Source: Microvirga arsenatis (GTDB lineage: Bacteria; Pseudomonadota; Alphaproteobacteria; Rhizobiales; Beijerinckiaceae). From it: a stretch of 64,000 bases of DNA. The translations under genes and the position numbers were made by a program. Positions 43,957-52,505 of this stretch are shown piece after piece; positions within the stretch are counted from its first letter, which is position 1, and every line of letters begins with the position of its first letter. The notes under the pieces were generated by a model. That model made no database searches and was not told the origin of the DNA. It worked only from the letters and a program-made list of their open reading frames with translations. Location of the stretch: NCBI RefSeq assembly GCF_009910705.1, contig NZ_JAAAXJ010000011.1, positions 1-64,000 of the forward strand, given 5' to 3'.

Positions 43957-44337
43957 TTACTTCTTGGAGCCCGGCTGCTTCATGGCCGATTGCGCCATGG
44001 AGCCGAACTCCTTCATCTGAGACTGCATCGCCTCGAACTGCGTGCGGACGAACTCAGCCTGGATCTGCATGGCTTCCTGCATGTCCTTCGCACGCACCAT
44101 GCGCTGGGCCAGGTCGAAGGCCGCAGCGAGGTTCTGCTCGGCATAGGTGAAGGTCTTGCGGGCGGCGTCGCGGGCGCTCGCCTGGACCGTGTTCGCCGAA
44201 CCCTCGAAGGTGTCGGCCGTCTTCTGGGCGGCGCTCATGAAGCCGTCGATGGCCTTGCGGGCCTGCTCGACGCTCTTCTCGGCGAAGTCGCGCATTTCGG
44301 CGGGGATCTCGTAAGTGGGGGTCTGGTTGTTGGCCAT
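43957..44337 (-). CDS. Phasin family protein
   Basis: A 126-aa phasin: IPAEMRDFAEKSVEQARKAI, DGFMSAAQKTADTFEGSANT, AARKTFTYAEQNLAAAFDLA, then FVRTQFEAMQSQMKEFGSMA. All helices match the Phasin_2 family. The ATG at 44337 is chosen with GAGGAG upstream; earlier Met is in the promoter. Two TTGTGCAGYGCAA repeats lie 24-56 bp upstream and may bind the PhaR repressor, which releases phasin expression when polymer forms. Confidence 0.92.
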   Translation of the reverse strand: MANNQTPTYEIPAEMRDFAEKSVEQARKAIDGFMSAAQKTADTFEGSANTVQASARDAARKTFTYAEQNLAAAFDLAQRMVRAKDMQEAMQIQAEFVRTQFEAMQSQMKEFGSMAQSAMKQPGSKK

Positions 44338-44360
44338 AGCTTGCTCCTCATCATTGGTGT

Positions 44361-44393
44361 TTGTGCAGTGCAATATCACATTGTGCAGCGCAA
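44361..44393. promoter_or_regulatory. Direct repeats, candidate PhaR sites
   Basis: TTGTGCAGTGCAA (44361-44373) and TTGTGCAGCGCAA (44381-44393) are spaced 20 bp start to start upstream of the phasin gene. TGC/GCA-rich sites of this kind are bound by PhaR, the polyhydroxyalkanoate-responsive repressor. Assignment is by resemblance. Confidence 0.5.
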
Positions 44394-44538
44394 AATCAAC
44401 TCCCTTGAAGCGGTGCCTATTAAGGTTACCTCAAAGTAAATGGATTCAAGTGTTCCGCCTTGCATGCTTGGCCGCCGGGATTAGTCTACAACCCTCTCAA
44501 CCGATGAGACTGCGACTGGTCGAGGCACAAGGCCGTTC

Positions 44539-47187
44539 ATGACGGAAGCTCCCAATCCCTTCGAGGCGCTGGTGGCGCGGCTCGCCGCCGAGCCGGAGCT
44601 TGGCCTTCTGGCCAGGCCCGGAACGGGCGTGCTCGTTTGGGACGAGGAGGGAGAGAGGCTGCTCTGGACCTCCCCCGCCGCCCGGGAGCTGGGACAGGCT
44701 CTTACCGGAGCGGATGCCCGGATCGCGGCGGATGTCCGCGCCCGCGACCGCCTTAGGGCCCTTGCCGGCGGCATGGCCCCGAGACAGGGGGCAAGGCTGG
44801 AACGCCTCAGACTGGATCCGGCCAGGCCTTGGCTGCCCGTGGCTTGTCTCTGCCGCCTCGACTCCCTCGACGATGGCCGCACGGTTCTGGTCACCGCCCT
44901 CACAAGTCCTGTGCCGAAAGTGGCCGCGCGCTCCCGCACGGCTGACCAGGCGGTCGGGCGATCCGCTCAGATCCGGACGGCGATCGATGGCAACTCCGAA
45001 GACGAGACCGGGCAGGGCAGGGCATCGGGCCCAATTCGCTTCATCTGGCACACGGATGCTCAGACGCGTTTCACTCATGTGTCACCTGATCTGGCCAGGG
45101 CTGTCGGCACCGAGGCTGGGGATATCGTCGGGCGGACCTGGGAGGAGGTGACCCGCTCTGTGGCCGAGGATCCTGATGGCGCCGTGGCGGACCTCTTCGC
45201 GCGTCGCGAGACCTGGAGCGCGCGCACGGTGTTCTGGTCTGTCGACGGGTCAAGCCTGCAGGTTCCGGTCGATTGGGCCGGCATGCCGGTCTTTGGAGAC
45301 GAACGTCACCTGATCGGCTTCCGGGGCTTCGGTCTCGTTCGGATGGATGCGGCTCGGGAGCGGGAGCAGATCGCCGGCGACCTCCTTGCCCAGAGCCTGG
45401 CCAAGGACGAGACCCTGCCCTTCCGGCCCCCCGAAGAAGCATTGCCGGAGCAGCCGGACACGGCCAGCACGCGTTCGGAGGAAGAGAGCTGGTTTGCCAG
45501 CCTGCGCGACCAGGTAGCCGAGGCGCTCTCGAACCCCAGTCCACCCGAGCAGCAGCCGAGCGAGCCGTCCAGGCCTGCCGAGAAGCCTGCATCGACCCTG
45601 TCCACGGCCGAGCGCAACGCCTTCCGCGAGATTGCCAAGGCCTTGGGCGCCCGCCTGGACGACAGCGAGCCTTCGTCCGAAGGCCCCTCCGCCACGGCGG
45701 AGCCTGTGCCCGCAGAGGCCAATACGCCTAACCCTGCCACTCCACCCACTCCCGGTGACCACATCCTCGACCGGCTGCCGATCGGCATCCTGGTTCACCG
45801 GGGCGAGCGCGTCCTGTTCGCCAACCGCTTCCTTCTCGACCTGACCGGCTACGAGGGCGCGGAGCAGGTCCAGGACGAGGGCGGGCTGGTGCACCTGTTC
45901 CGAGGCTCTCCGGCCCTGGGCGGGTCGGGAGACGAGGATTCCGCCCTTGCCCTGACGACCCGCACGAACGAGAACCTCGCCGTCAGCGTGCGCTCCTCGA
46001 CCGTCGACTGGGAAGGCGAGGAGGCGGGCCTCATGGTCATCCGCCGGGTGTCCAGGGCGGAGGCGCCCCAGGACGGCCGCATCCAGGAACTGGAGGCAAT
46101 TCTCGACACGGCCACGGATGGGGTGATCGTGCTCAACGAGACCGGGCGCATCATCTCGCTCAACCGCTCGGCCGAGGCGCTCTTCGGCTATGACGAGCGG
46201 GCGGTGGCGGGCGACGCCATCACGGTCCTGCTCGCGCCAGAGAGCCACATGGTCGCCCTCGATTACCTGGAGAGCCTGCGCTCGCCGGGCGTGGCGAGCC
46301 TGCTCAACGACGGGCGCGAGGTGGTGGGCCGCGAGCGGCAGGGCGGCGCGATCCCGCTCTTCATGACCATGGGCCGCTTGGGCGACGGGCCGGACCGCCG
46401 GTTCTGCGCGGTGCTGCGCGACATCACCGTGTTCAAGAAGGCGGAGGGCGAGCTGATCGGCGCCAAGCATGCCGCTGAGGAGGCGAGCGCCCAGAAATCC
46501 GATCTCCTCGCCAAGATCAGTCACGAGATCCGCACGCCGCTGAATGCCATCCTCGGCTTTGCCGAGGTGATGCTGGAGGAGCGCTTCGGACCCATCGGCA
46601 ACGAGAAATACAAGGAATACCTCAAGGACGTTCACGCCTCGGGCTCGCATGTGATCAGCCTGGTGAACGATCTCCTGGACCTCGCCAAGATCGAGGCAGG
46701 CCGGCTCGAGCTGTCGTTCACGGGCGTGAGCCTCAACGATCTCGTGGCCTCCTGCGTCACCCTCCTGCAGCCGCAGGCGGCGCGGGACCGCATCGTCATG
46801 CGCATGAGCTTCGCCCCCAAGCTGCCCCCGGTGGTGGCGGACGAGCGCTCCGTGCGCCAGATCGTGCTCAACCTCGTCTCCAACGCGATCAAGTTCACCG
46901 ATGCGGGTGGGCAGGTGATCGTCTCCACCGCCATGACCGACAGGGGCGAGGTGGCCTTCCGGGTTCGGGACACCGGCATCGGCATGACGCCCGAGGAGGT
47001 AGAGGCCGCCCTCGAGCCCTTCCGCCAGCTCGCCACCGCCCGCAGGAGAGGCGGCACCGGCCTCGGCCTTCCGCTCACCAAGGCCCTTGTCGAGGCGAAC
47101 CGGGGCGCGCTGCAGATCTCGAGCCGGCCCAGCGAAGGCACCCTGGTCGAGGTGATCTTCCCGCCCACGCGGGTTCTGGCGGAATAG
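44539..47187 (+). CDS. PAS-domain sensor histidine kinase, PdhS-like
   Basis: An 882-aa cytoplasmic kinase with no membrane segment. The first 500 residues hold two PAS-like regions and a Pro/Glu/Ser linker; a clear PAS domain lies near 515-630 (ILDTATDGVIVLNETGRIIS). The HisKA box SHEIRTPLNAILGFAEVM (His near 660) and its extension (RFGPIGNEKYKEYLKDVHAS) are the PdhS/DivJ/PleC hallmark. The HATPase has N box LVSNAIKF (near 777), G1 DTGIGM and G2 GGTGLGLPL. Such kinases set the polar phosphorylation state of DivK and so control CtrA and the cell cycle. No response regulator is adjacent. Confidence 0.88.
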   Translation: MTEAPNPFEALVARLAAEPELGLLARPGTGVLVWDEEGERLLWTSPAARELGQALTGADARIAADVRARDRLRALAGGMAPRQGARLERLRLDPARPWLPVACLCRLDSLDDGRTVLVTALTSPVPKVAARSRTADQAVGRSAQIRTAIDGNSEDETGQGRASGPIRFIWHTDAQTRFTHVSPDLARAVGTEAGDIVGRTWEEVTRSVAEDPDGAVADLFARRETWSARTVFWSVDGSSLQVPVDWAGMPVFGDERHLIGFRGFGLVRMDAAREREQIAGDLLAQSLAKDETLPFRPPEEALPEQPDTASTRSEEESWFASLRDQVAEALSNPSPPEQQPSEPSRPAEKPASTLSTAERNAFREIAKALGARLDDSEPSSEGPSATAEPVPAEANTPNPATPPTPGDHILDRLPIGILVHRGERVLFANRFLLDLTGYEGAEQVQDEGGLVHLFRGSPALGGSGDEDSALALTTRTNENLAVSVRSSTVDWEGEEAGLMVIRRVSRAEAPQDGRIQELEAILDTATDGVIVLNETGRIISLNRSAEALFGYDERAVAGDAITVLLAPESHMVALDYLESLRSPGVASLLNDGREVVGRERQGGAIPLFMTMGRLGDGPDRRFCAVLRDITVFKKAEGELIGAKHAAEEASAQKSDLLAKISHEIRTPLNAILGFAEVMLEERFGPIGNEKYKEYLKDVHASGSHVISLVNDLLDLAKIEAGRLELSFTGVSLNDLVASCVTLLQPQAARDRIVMRMSFAPKLPPVVADERSVRQIVLNLVSNAIKFTDAGGQVIVSTAMTDRGEVAFRVRDTGIGMTPEEVEAALEPFRQLATARRRGGTGLGLPLTKALVEANRGALQISSRPSEGTLVEVIFPPTRVLAE

Positions 47188-47350
47188 TCCGGGGATCCTG
47201 GCCGCTTCCGGGGCAGCATCAGGTATGGAGGGCCGAAGGAGCGCCGGCCTGCGATAGATCAATCACATCGGCGCGTCTTGCGGTTAGAGGCAGGCGCAAT
47301 AGGTTCTGAGAGCCGATCTGGCCTTAACGTCCCGAGACGAAGGATCGCCG

Positions 47351-50074
47351 ATGTCCACCTATCGCCTCGACAAGCTGCTCGCCCCGCGCTCCATCGCAGT
47401 CGTCGGTGCAAGCCCGCGTCCCGGGTCCCTCGGGCTGACCTTCCTGCGCAATCTCATCGCAGGAGGCTTCGAAGGCGACATCTTCCCGGTCAATCCGCAC
47501 CACGTCGAGATCGAGGGCCTCGCCTGCTTTTCTTCCCTGTCCGACGTTCCGGAGGTGCCTGACCTGATCGTCGTCGCGGTGCCGCCCGAGCGGGTGCTCG
47601 GCGTCATCGAGGAGGCCGGGAGCGTGGGCGTGAGCGTCGCCATCATCGCAACGGCCGGCCTGGGCTACGGCGAAGGATCCTTGAGCGAGAAGGTGAGGCT
47701 CGCGGCTCGCGCGCAAGGATTGCGCATCGTCGGTCCCAACTGCATCGGCGTGCTCGCGCCCAGGGCCAAGATGAATGCAAGCTTCGCCGCGCACAGCGCC
47801 AAGCCGGGTGACCTGGCGCTCGTGTCCCAGTCGGGTGCGGTGGCGGCAGGCCTCGTCGAATGGGCGGCGCAGAGGAATGTGGGCTTCTCGGCCATCGTGT
47901 CCCTCGGCGACAAGATCGACGTGGATTTCAGCGATTGCCTGGACTTCTTCTCCGCCGACAGCGGCACGCGGGCGATCCTGCTCTACATCGAGTCCATCGG
48001 CAACGCGAAGAAGTTCATGTCCGCGGCCCGCGCTGCGGCGCGCGTGAAGCCGGTGGTGGTCATCAAGGCCGGCCGCCATGCGCAGGGCGCGAAGGCCGCC
48101 GCGACCCACACGGGCGCGCTGGCGGGATCGGATGCGGTCTATGACGCCGCCTTCCGCCGCGCCGGCCTGCTGCGCGTGCTCGACCTCGACCAGCTCTTCG
48201 CCGCCGCGGAGACGCTGGGGCGGCAGAAGCCGTTTCCCGGAAACCGCCTTGCAGTGCTCACCAATGGCGGCGGTGTCGGCGTGCTCGCCGTGGATCGCTT
48301 GATCGATCTTGGCGGGACGCTCGCGACCCTGTCGGAAACGACGCGCAATTCGCTCAACGCCCTGCTGCCGGAGACATGGTCCCGTGCGAACCCGATCGAC
48401 ATCATCGGCGATGCCAATCCCGAGCGCTATGCAGGAGCCCTGGAGGCGCTGCTCGCCGACCCGGAGAACGATGCCGTCCTCATCCTCAACGTGCCGACGG
48501 CCGTGGCGAGTGCCACGGATGTGGCGAAAGCCGTCGTCGACGTGGTGAAGCGCGACAGGGCCAGGGGCTATCGCCAGAAGCCGGTCTTCGCCGCCTGGAT
48601 CGGCGAGGATCCGGAATCGGCCCGCCTCTTCGAGGAAGCGCGCATTCCGCACTTCACCACCGAAGCCGATGCGGTGCGGGGCTTCATGCAGCTCGTGCGC
48701 TACCGTGAGGCGCAGACCCAGCTGATGGAGACGCCCGACGACCTGCCCAAGGATTTCGAGCCCGACACGAAGGCTGCGCGCGCCATCGTCGAGCACGTGC
48801 TGGCGCAGAACCGGCGCTGGCTCGATCCGCTCGAGGTCGATGCCCTGCTGAAAGCCTATGATATTCCCTCCGCGCCGGTGATGCTGGCGACGACGCCGGA
48901 CGAGGCTGCGGAGGCAGCACGGCCGACCATCGCGGCGGGCGGCACCGTCGCGGTCAAGGTGCTCTCGCCCGACATCGTGCACAAGTCCGACATCGGCGGC
49001 GTGCAGCTCGACCTCACGACCGAGGAGGCGGTGCGCCGGGCCGCCGCCGACATCTTCGAGCGCGCCGCGCGCCTGAAGCCGGGGGCGCAAGTGACCGGCG
49101 TGACCGTTCAGCCGATGGTGCGCCGGGCCAAGGCCCGCGAGCTTATCGTCGGCCTCGCCGACGATCCCGCCTTTGGCCCCGTCGTGCTCTTCGGCCGCGG
49201 CGGCACGGCCGTGGAGGTGATCAACGACAAGGCGCTGGCCCTGCCGCCCCTCGACCTCAACCTGGCGCACGATCTCATCGCCCGCACCCGCGTCTCGCGC
49301 CGTCTCAAGGCCTACCGGGACGTGCCCGCAGCGGACGAGGGGGCGATCGCCCTGACCCTGGTGAAGCTGGCGCAGATGGCGGCCGACCTGCCCGAGATCC
49401 GCGAGCTCGACATCAATCCGCTGCTCGCCGACCACACCGGCGTCATCGCCGTCGATGCCCGCGTGGCAGTGGCCCCCGAGCTGCGCAAGGGCAGCGGGCA
49501 TCCGCGCTTTGCCGTGCGCCCCTATCCGAAGGAGTGGGAGCGCACGCTCGGTCTGCGCAACGGGCGCAGAGCCTTCGTGCGGCCCGTGCGGCCGGAGGAC
49601 GAGGACGAGTTCCGTCGCTTCTTCGAGAAGATCACCCCGGAGGACCTGCGCCTACGCTTCTTCGCGCCGGTGCGCGACTTCAGCCACACCTTCCTCGCCC
49701 GCCTGACGCAGCTCGACTATGCGCGTGCCATCGCCTTCGTGGCCTTCGACGATGAGACGGGCGAGATGATGGGCGCCGTTCGCCTCCATGCGGATGCGAA
49801 CCATGAGACGGGCGAATACGGCATCCTGCTTCGCTCGGATCTCAAGGGGCTCGGCCTCGGCTGGGAGCTGATGCGCCTCATGATCGAATGGGCGAAGGCT
49901 GAAGGATTGCGCGAGGTCGAGGGACAGGTGCTGCGCGAGAATTCCACCATGCTCGACATGTGCCGCAGCCTCGGCTTCTCCATCCGGATCGATCCGGACG
50001 ATCCGGAGCTGCGCCTCGTCACCCTGCCGATCGCATCGATCGAGGAGCCGGGCAAGCTTGCGAAATCGACCTGA
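47351..50074 (+). CDS. Acyl-CoA-synthetase-like/GNAT acetyltransferase (Pat-like)
   Basis: A 907-aa fusion. Residues 1-140 are a CoA-binding Rossmann domain (SIAVVGASPRPGSLGLTFLR), 150-300 and 300-470 are succinyl-CoA-ligase-like domains (LALVSQSGAVAAGLVEWAAQ), about 480-710 an ATP-grasp domain (LSPDIVHKSDIGGVQLDL), and 725-890 a GNAT domain (VRPVRPEDEDEFRRFFEKIT; EYGILLRSDLKGLGLGWELM with the acetyl-CoA loop). This is the layout of Pat/YfiQ lysine acetyltransferases, which acetylate and inactivate acyl-CoA synthetases. Whether the ligase half is active (ADP-forming acetate-CoA ligase) cannot be settled from sequence. Monocistronic. Confidence 0.88.
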   Translation: MSTYRLDKLLAPRSIAVVGASPRPGSLGLTFLRNLIAGGFEGDIFPVNPHHVEIEGLACFSSLSDVPEVPDLIVVAVPPERVLGVIEEAGSVGVSVAIIATAGLGYGEGSLSEKVRLAARAQGLRIVGPNCIGVLAPRAKMNASFAAHSAKPGDLALVSQSGAVAAGLVEWAAQRNVGFSAIVSLGDKIDVDFSDCLDFFSADSGTRAILLYIESIGNAKKFMSAARAAARVKPVVVIKAGRHAQGAKAAATHTGALAGSDAVYDAAFRRAGLLRVLDLDQLFAAAETLGRQKPFPGNRLAVLTNGGGVGVLAVDRLIDLGGTLATLSETTRNSLNALLPETWSRANPIDIIGDANPERYAGALEALLADPENDAVLILNVPTAVASATDVAKAVVDVVKRDRARGYRQKPVFAAWIGEDPESARLFEEARIPHFTTEADAVRGFMQLVRYREAQTQLMETPDDLPKDFEPDTKAARAIVEHVLAQNRRWLDPLEVDALLKAYDIPSAPVMLATTPDEAAEAARPTIAAGGTVAVKVLSPDIVHKSDIGGVQLDLTTEEAVRRAAADIFERAARLKPGAQVTGVTVQPMVRRAKARELIVGLADDPAFGPVVLFGRGGTAVEVINDKALALPPLDLNLAHDLIARTRVSRRLKAYRDVPAADEGAIALTLVKLAQMAADLPEIRELDINPLLADHTGVIAVDARVAVAPELRKGSGHPRFAVRPYPKEWERTLGLRNGRRAFVRPVRPEDEDEFRRFFEKITPEDLRLRFFAPVRDFSHTFLARLTQLDYARAIAFVAFDDETGEMMGAVRLHADANHETGEYGILLRSDLKGLGLGWELMRLMIEWAKAEGLREVEGQVLRENSTMLDMCRSLGFSIRIDPDDPELRLVTLPIASIEEPGKLAKST

Positions 50075-50119
50075 ATGCAAAAAGGCCCGCCGTGGGCAGG
50101 CCTTCAGTTTCTCTACGAT

Positions 50120-50224
50120 CCTCATCCTGAGGAGGACCGTCAGGTCCGTCTCGAAGGATGGGGCGCCTCCAGTGCTCTCTGGAAACTCCTTCGAGACGGC
50201 GCTCCGCGCCTCCTCAGGATGAGG
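50120..50224. repeat. REP-like palindromic element
   Basis: CCTCATCCTGAGGAGG (50120-50135) and CCTCCTCAGGATGAGG (50209-50224) are perfect inverted copies; inside them GTCTCGAAGGA and TCCTTCGAGAC pair as well. This is the dispersed palindromic repeat type common in Methylobacteriaceae and Bradyrhizobiaceae intergenic regions, here between two convergent genes. Confidence 0.75.
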
Positions 50225-50243
50225 TTGGTTTTATAAGTGATCG

Positions 50244-50729
50244 TCAGTGGTCGTCTTCGAGACCGCCGATGTGCTTCTGGGCGTAGAGTTCGAGGCCGAT
50301 CTGCTCGACGAGGTTGAGCTGGGTCTCGAGGAAGTCGATATGGCCTTCCTCGTCTGCCATCAGCTCCTCGAACAGGTTCTTGGACACCCGGTCGCCGATG
50401 CTGTCGCAATAGGCGGCTGCCTCGCCGTAGAGGTTGCGGGCCTCGTATTCCGCGGCGAGGTCGGATTCGAGGATTTCCTGAATGTTCTGGCCGATACGCA
50501 GGGGATCGAGCACCTGCAGGTTGGCGAAGCCTTCGAGGAAGATGATGCGCTCGATGAAGCGATCCGCGTGATGCATCTCCTCGATGGATTCCTTGCGCCA
50601 GGTCTTCGCAAGCTCCTTGTAGCCCCAGTCGTCCAGGAGCCGGTAGTGCAGCCAGTACTGGTTGACCGCCGTCAGCTCGCTGCGCAGGCCGCGATTGAGA
50701 TACTCGATTACCTTGGGATCACCCTTCAT
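50244..50729 (-). CDS. bfr: Bacterioferritin
   Basis: A 161-aa iron-storage protein that forms a 24-mer. From the chosen start ([20 protein letters not shown]) the ferroxidase ligands fall at E18, E51, H54, E94, E127 and H130, and the heme ligand is M52 ([13 protein letters not shown]), the same positions as in E. coli Bfr. The longer frame adds six residues and is rejected. The bfd-like ferredoxin gene is 82 bp upstream on the same strand, so the two probably form one unit. Confidence 0.96.
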   Translation of the reverse strand: MKGDPKVIEYLNRGLRSELTAVNQYWLHYRLLDDWGYKELAKTWRKESIEEMHHADRFIERIIFLEGFANLQVLDPLRIGQNIQEILESDLAAEYEARNLYGEAAAYCDSIGDRVSKNLFEELMADEEGHIDFLETQLNLVEQIGLELYAQKHIGGLEDDH

Positions 50730-50811
50730 CCTAACCCTCTCGTCCATACGGCGCCGGATGCGCCAAACGACTCTTTAGAGGATTTGTGAACTAGGGTGGA
50801 AGCCTATTTGT

Positions 50812-51069
50812 TCAAAGAGTGGGTTCGGCGGCCGCTTTTTCGAGGGCGGTGGGACAGCAGCCGCGCCGGCAGGCGGCGACGGGCTCCACGCCAGCCTCGG
50901 CGAGAGCCTTGTCCATGATGGCGCGGATCGTCCGTGCGCAGCGCCCGCAATCGGGGCTGCAGCCGAGGCAGCGATAGACCTGCGCCGGGGTGCGGGGACA
51001 GTCCGGCCCCGGCTTGAGGCAGGCCTTCACATCGCCGTCGGAGAGGATGTTGCAGGAGCAGACGATCAT
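50812..51069 (-). CDS. bfd: Bacterioferritin-associated ferredoxin
   Basis: An 85-aa [2Fe-2S] protein: MIVCSCNILSDGDVKACLKP with CxC at 4 and 6, then CLGCSPDCGRCARTIRAIMD supplying C-x2-C and more. The Fer2_BFD pattern is C-x-C...C-x2-C. It would reduce iron in bacterioferritin for release. The start at 51069 is preceded by an Irr/RirA-like palindrome. Extra cysteines in the tail (ACRRGCCPT) are unusual for short Bfd proteins. Confidence 0.9.
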   Translation of the reverse strand: MIVCSCNILSDGDVKACLKPGPDCPRTPAQVYRCLGCSPDCGRCARTIRAIMDKALAEAGVEPVAACRRGCCPTALEKAAAEPTL

Positions 51070-51075
51070 TTGTTG

Positions 51076-51096
51076 TTCTAGTTTAGAATGACTAAA
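51076..51096. promoter_or_regulatory. Iron-regulatory palindrome upstream of bfd (Irr/ICE-like)
   Basis: TTTAG (51082-51086) and CTAAA (51092-51096) form TTTAGAATGACTAAA, overlapping TTCTAGTTTAGAA (51076-51088). Such TTTAGAA-rich palindromes are bound by Irr in Rhizobiales. It lies 7-27 bp from the start codon, consistent with an operator. Confidence 0.5.
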
Positions 51097-51187
51097 AACT
51101 ACATGCGATTTCAAAGACTTAGCCCAGACAGTGGCAAAGCGCCAGCACTATCTCCTGTGCCGAGATGTCACGGTTGAGCGAGAATGG

Positions 51188-51757
51188 TCAGCCCAGGCGC
51201 TTGAACAAGCCCGGGTAATCTCTCACGAAGCCATCCTCATCCACGGGGAGGTCTGCGGTGAACCCGTCCTCCAGACTCTCGAACCGATAGAGGGAACCGG
51301 CCTCGAGCGCCGTGTAGCGCTGGCCGGCTGCCGAGACGATCAGATCAGGCAGCGAGATGTAGCAGAGGCGGATCTGCATGCTCTCTCCGGTGTCGAGATC
51401 GAGGCGCCGGATGGGGAGGGTATTCGTGAGCGGGGTCGCCTGAATGTCGACGTCGATGCAGCCCTGGAGGTCTGGCCGGTCCTTGCCGCTCTCCCGCCAG
51501 TGCCCTCGACCATCGCTCTCCAGGTGCAGCGCGTGACCGGAGGTGGTTCTCAACTGAACCTCCCTTGTGTGCCACAGGGCATCCAGCTTGAGACGGTAGG
51601 ACAGGCCGAACTGGGTCTCATCCTCCTGGGCGATCACCACGCCGGAGATGTCGAGCCCGCCATCGGCTGGGCGGATGTCCACATGCTCCAGCCCCGCCTC
51701 GTAGCCGTCCCAGGCCGACCAGCGGATGGTGCGGAAGATCAGTGTCGGAATGGACAT
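51188..51757 (-). CDS. Putative glycolipid-binding domain protein (DUF1089)
   Basis: A 189-aa protein: RTIRWSAWDGYEAGLEHVDI, GGLDISGVVIAQEDETQFGL, SYRLKLDALWHTREVQLR and the C-terminal RYTALEAGSLYRFESLEDGF match the family of putative glycolipid-binding proteins (PF06475). Mostly beta strands. It has no signal peptide from the start MSIPTLIF chosen here; an upstream frame extension lacks support. The role in the cell is unknown. Confidence 0.85.
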   Translation of the reverse strand: MSIPTLIFRTIRWSAWDGYEAGLEHVDIRPADGGLDISGVVIAQEDETQFGLSYRLKLDALWHTREVQLRTTSGHALHLESDGRGHWRESGKDRPDLQGCIDVDIQATPLTNTLPIRRLDLDTGESMQIRLCYISLPDLIVSAAGQRYTALEAGSLYRFESLEDGFTADLPVDEDGFVRDYPGLFKRLG

Positions 51758-51833
51758 TCCGAAGCTCCAAGCGTTACGGCTGCCTTTCGTGAGATTATGG
51801 CCCAGCCGGAAAGCTTGTCGAATCAGGAGTGAG

Positions 51834-52505
51834 TCAGTCCCGCACCACCACCACATGCAGGCGCCGCGGTCCGTGGGCGCCGAGCAGCAGGGTCTGCTCG
51901 ATGTCGCCGGAGCGGGACGGGCCGGTGATGAAGTTCACCGTGCGCGGCATGGAGCCCTTGCCATAGGCGAAGCGGATCCTGTTCCAGACGGATTCGTAGT
52001 CGCCCGCGATGTCCTTGGCCGAAACGACGATGATGTGGTTGTCGGGCAGGAAGTTCAGGGTGGATGGGTTCTCAGGACCTGAGACCATGGCAAGCGTGCC
52101 GGATTCGGCGATGCCGCCGAAGGCATGGCTCACCGCGTTCAGATCGCGGCCCTCGCTCGGTCCATGCGCGATCTCGAGCGCCGTGTCCGCCCAGGGCATG
52201 GCCTTGAGTCGCGGATCGTCGCCCATGCGGAGCGTCGCGGGCAGATTGTGGTTGCGCAGGAACAGCGCGATGGATTGCGGCACCTCAGCGGCGGAGGCGA
52301 CTTCCGTCACCGTCGCCAGCGAAGTCTCGACCATGGTTTTGAACAGCGCGATCCTCTCCTCGCCCGAGACCTGTCCGCGCTTGGGGATCACGCCCCTTGG
52401 CGAACGCTCGAGGCGGTCGGCCACGATCTGCTGCCGGATGGTTTCGCTGCCCTTCACGCCGAGCGAGCGGCGGATGTTGGCGAAGATGTCGTCGCGGGAG
52501 CTCAT
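51834..52505 (-). CDS. lutC: L-lactate utilisation protein LutC
   Basis: A 223-aa LutC/YkgG-type subunit of the lactate dehydrogenase complex LutABC, which oxidises lactate to pyruvate. Family marks: SSRDDIFANIRRSLG, GGIAESGTLAMVSG and the C-terminal TGPSRSGDIEQTLLLGAHGP-type block. The ATG at 52505 overlaps the lutB stop by 4 bp. It is the last gene of the minus-strand lutA-lutB-lutC unit. Confidence 0.93.
   Translation of the reverse strand: MSSRDDIFANIRRSLGVKGSETIRQQIVADRLERSPRGVIPKRGQVSGEERIALFKTMVETSLATVTEVASAAEVPQSIALFLRNHNLPATLRMGDDPRLKAMPWADTALEIAHGPSEGRDLNAVSHAFGGIAESGTLAMVSGPENPSTLNFLPDNHIIVVSAKDIAGDYESVWNRIRFAYGKGSMPRTVNFITGPSRSGDIEQTLLLGAHGPRRLHVVVVRD

Noticed and set aside
45250..47262. 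670-codon minus-strand frame opposite the histidine kinase
   Set aside because: Antisense shadow with no conserved domain; the plus-strand kinase has complete HisKA and HATPase motifs.
47324..49501. 725-codon minus-strand frame opposite the Pat-like gene
   Set aside because: Composition (His, Arg, Asp, Gly-rich without hydrophobic core) is that of an antisense frame; the plus-strand protein is clearly real.
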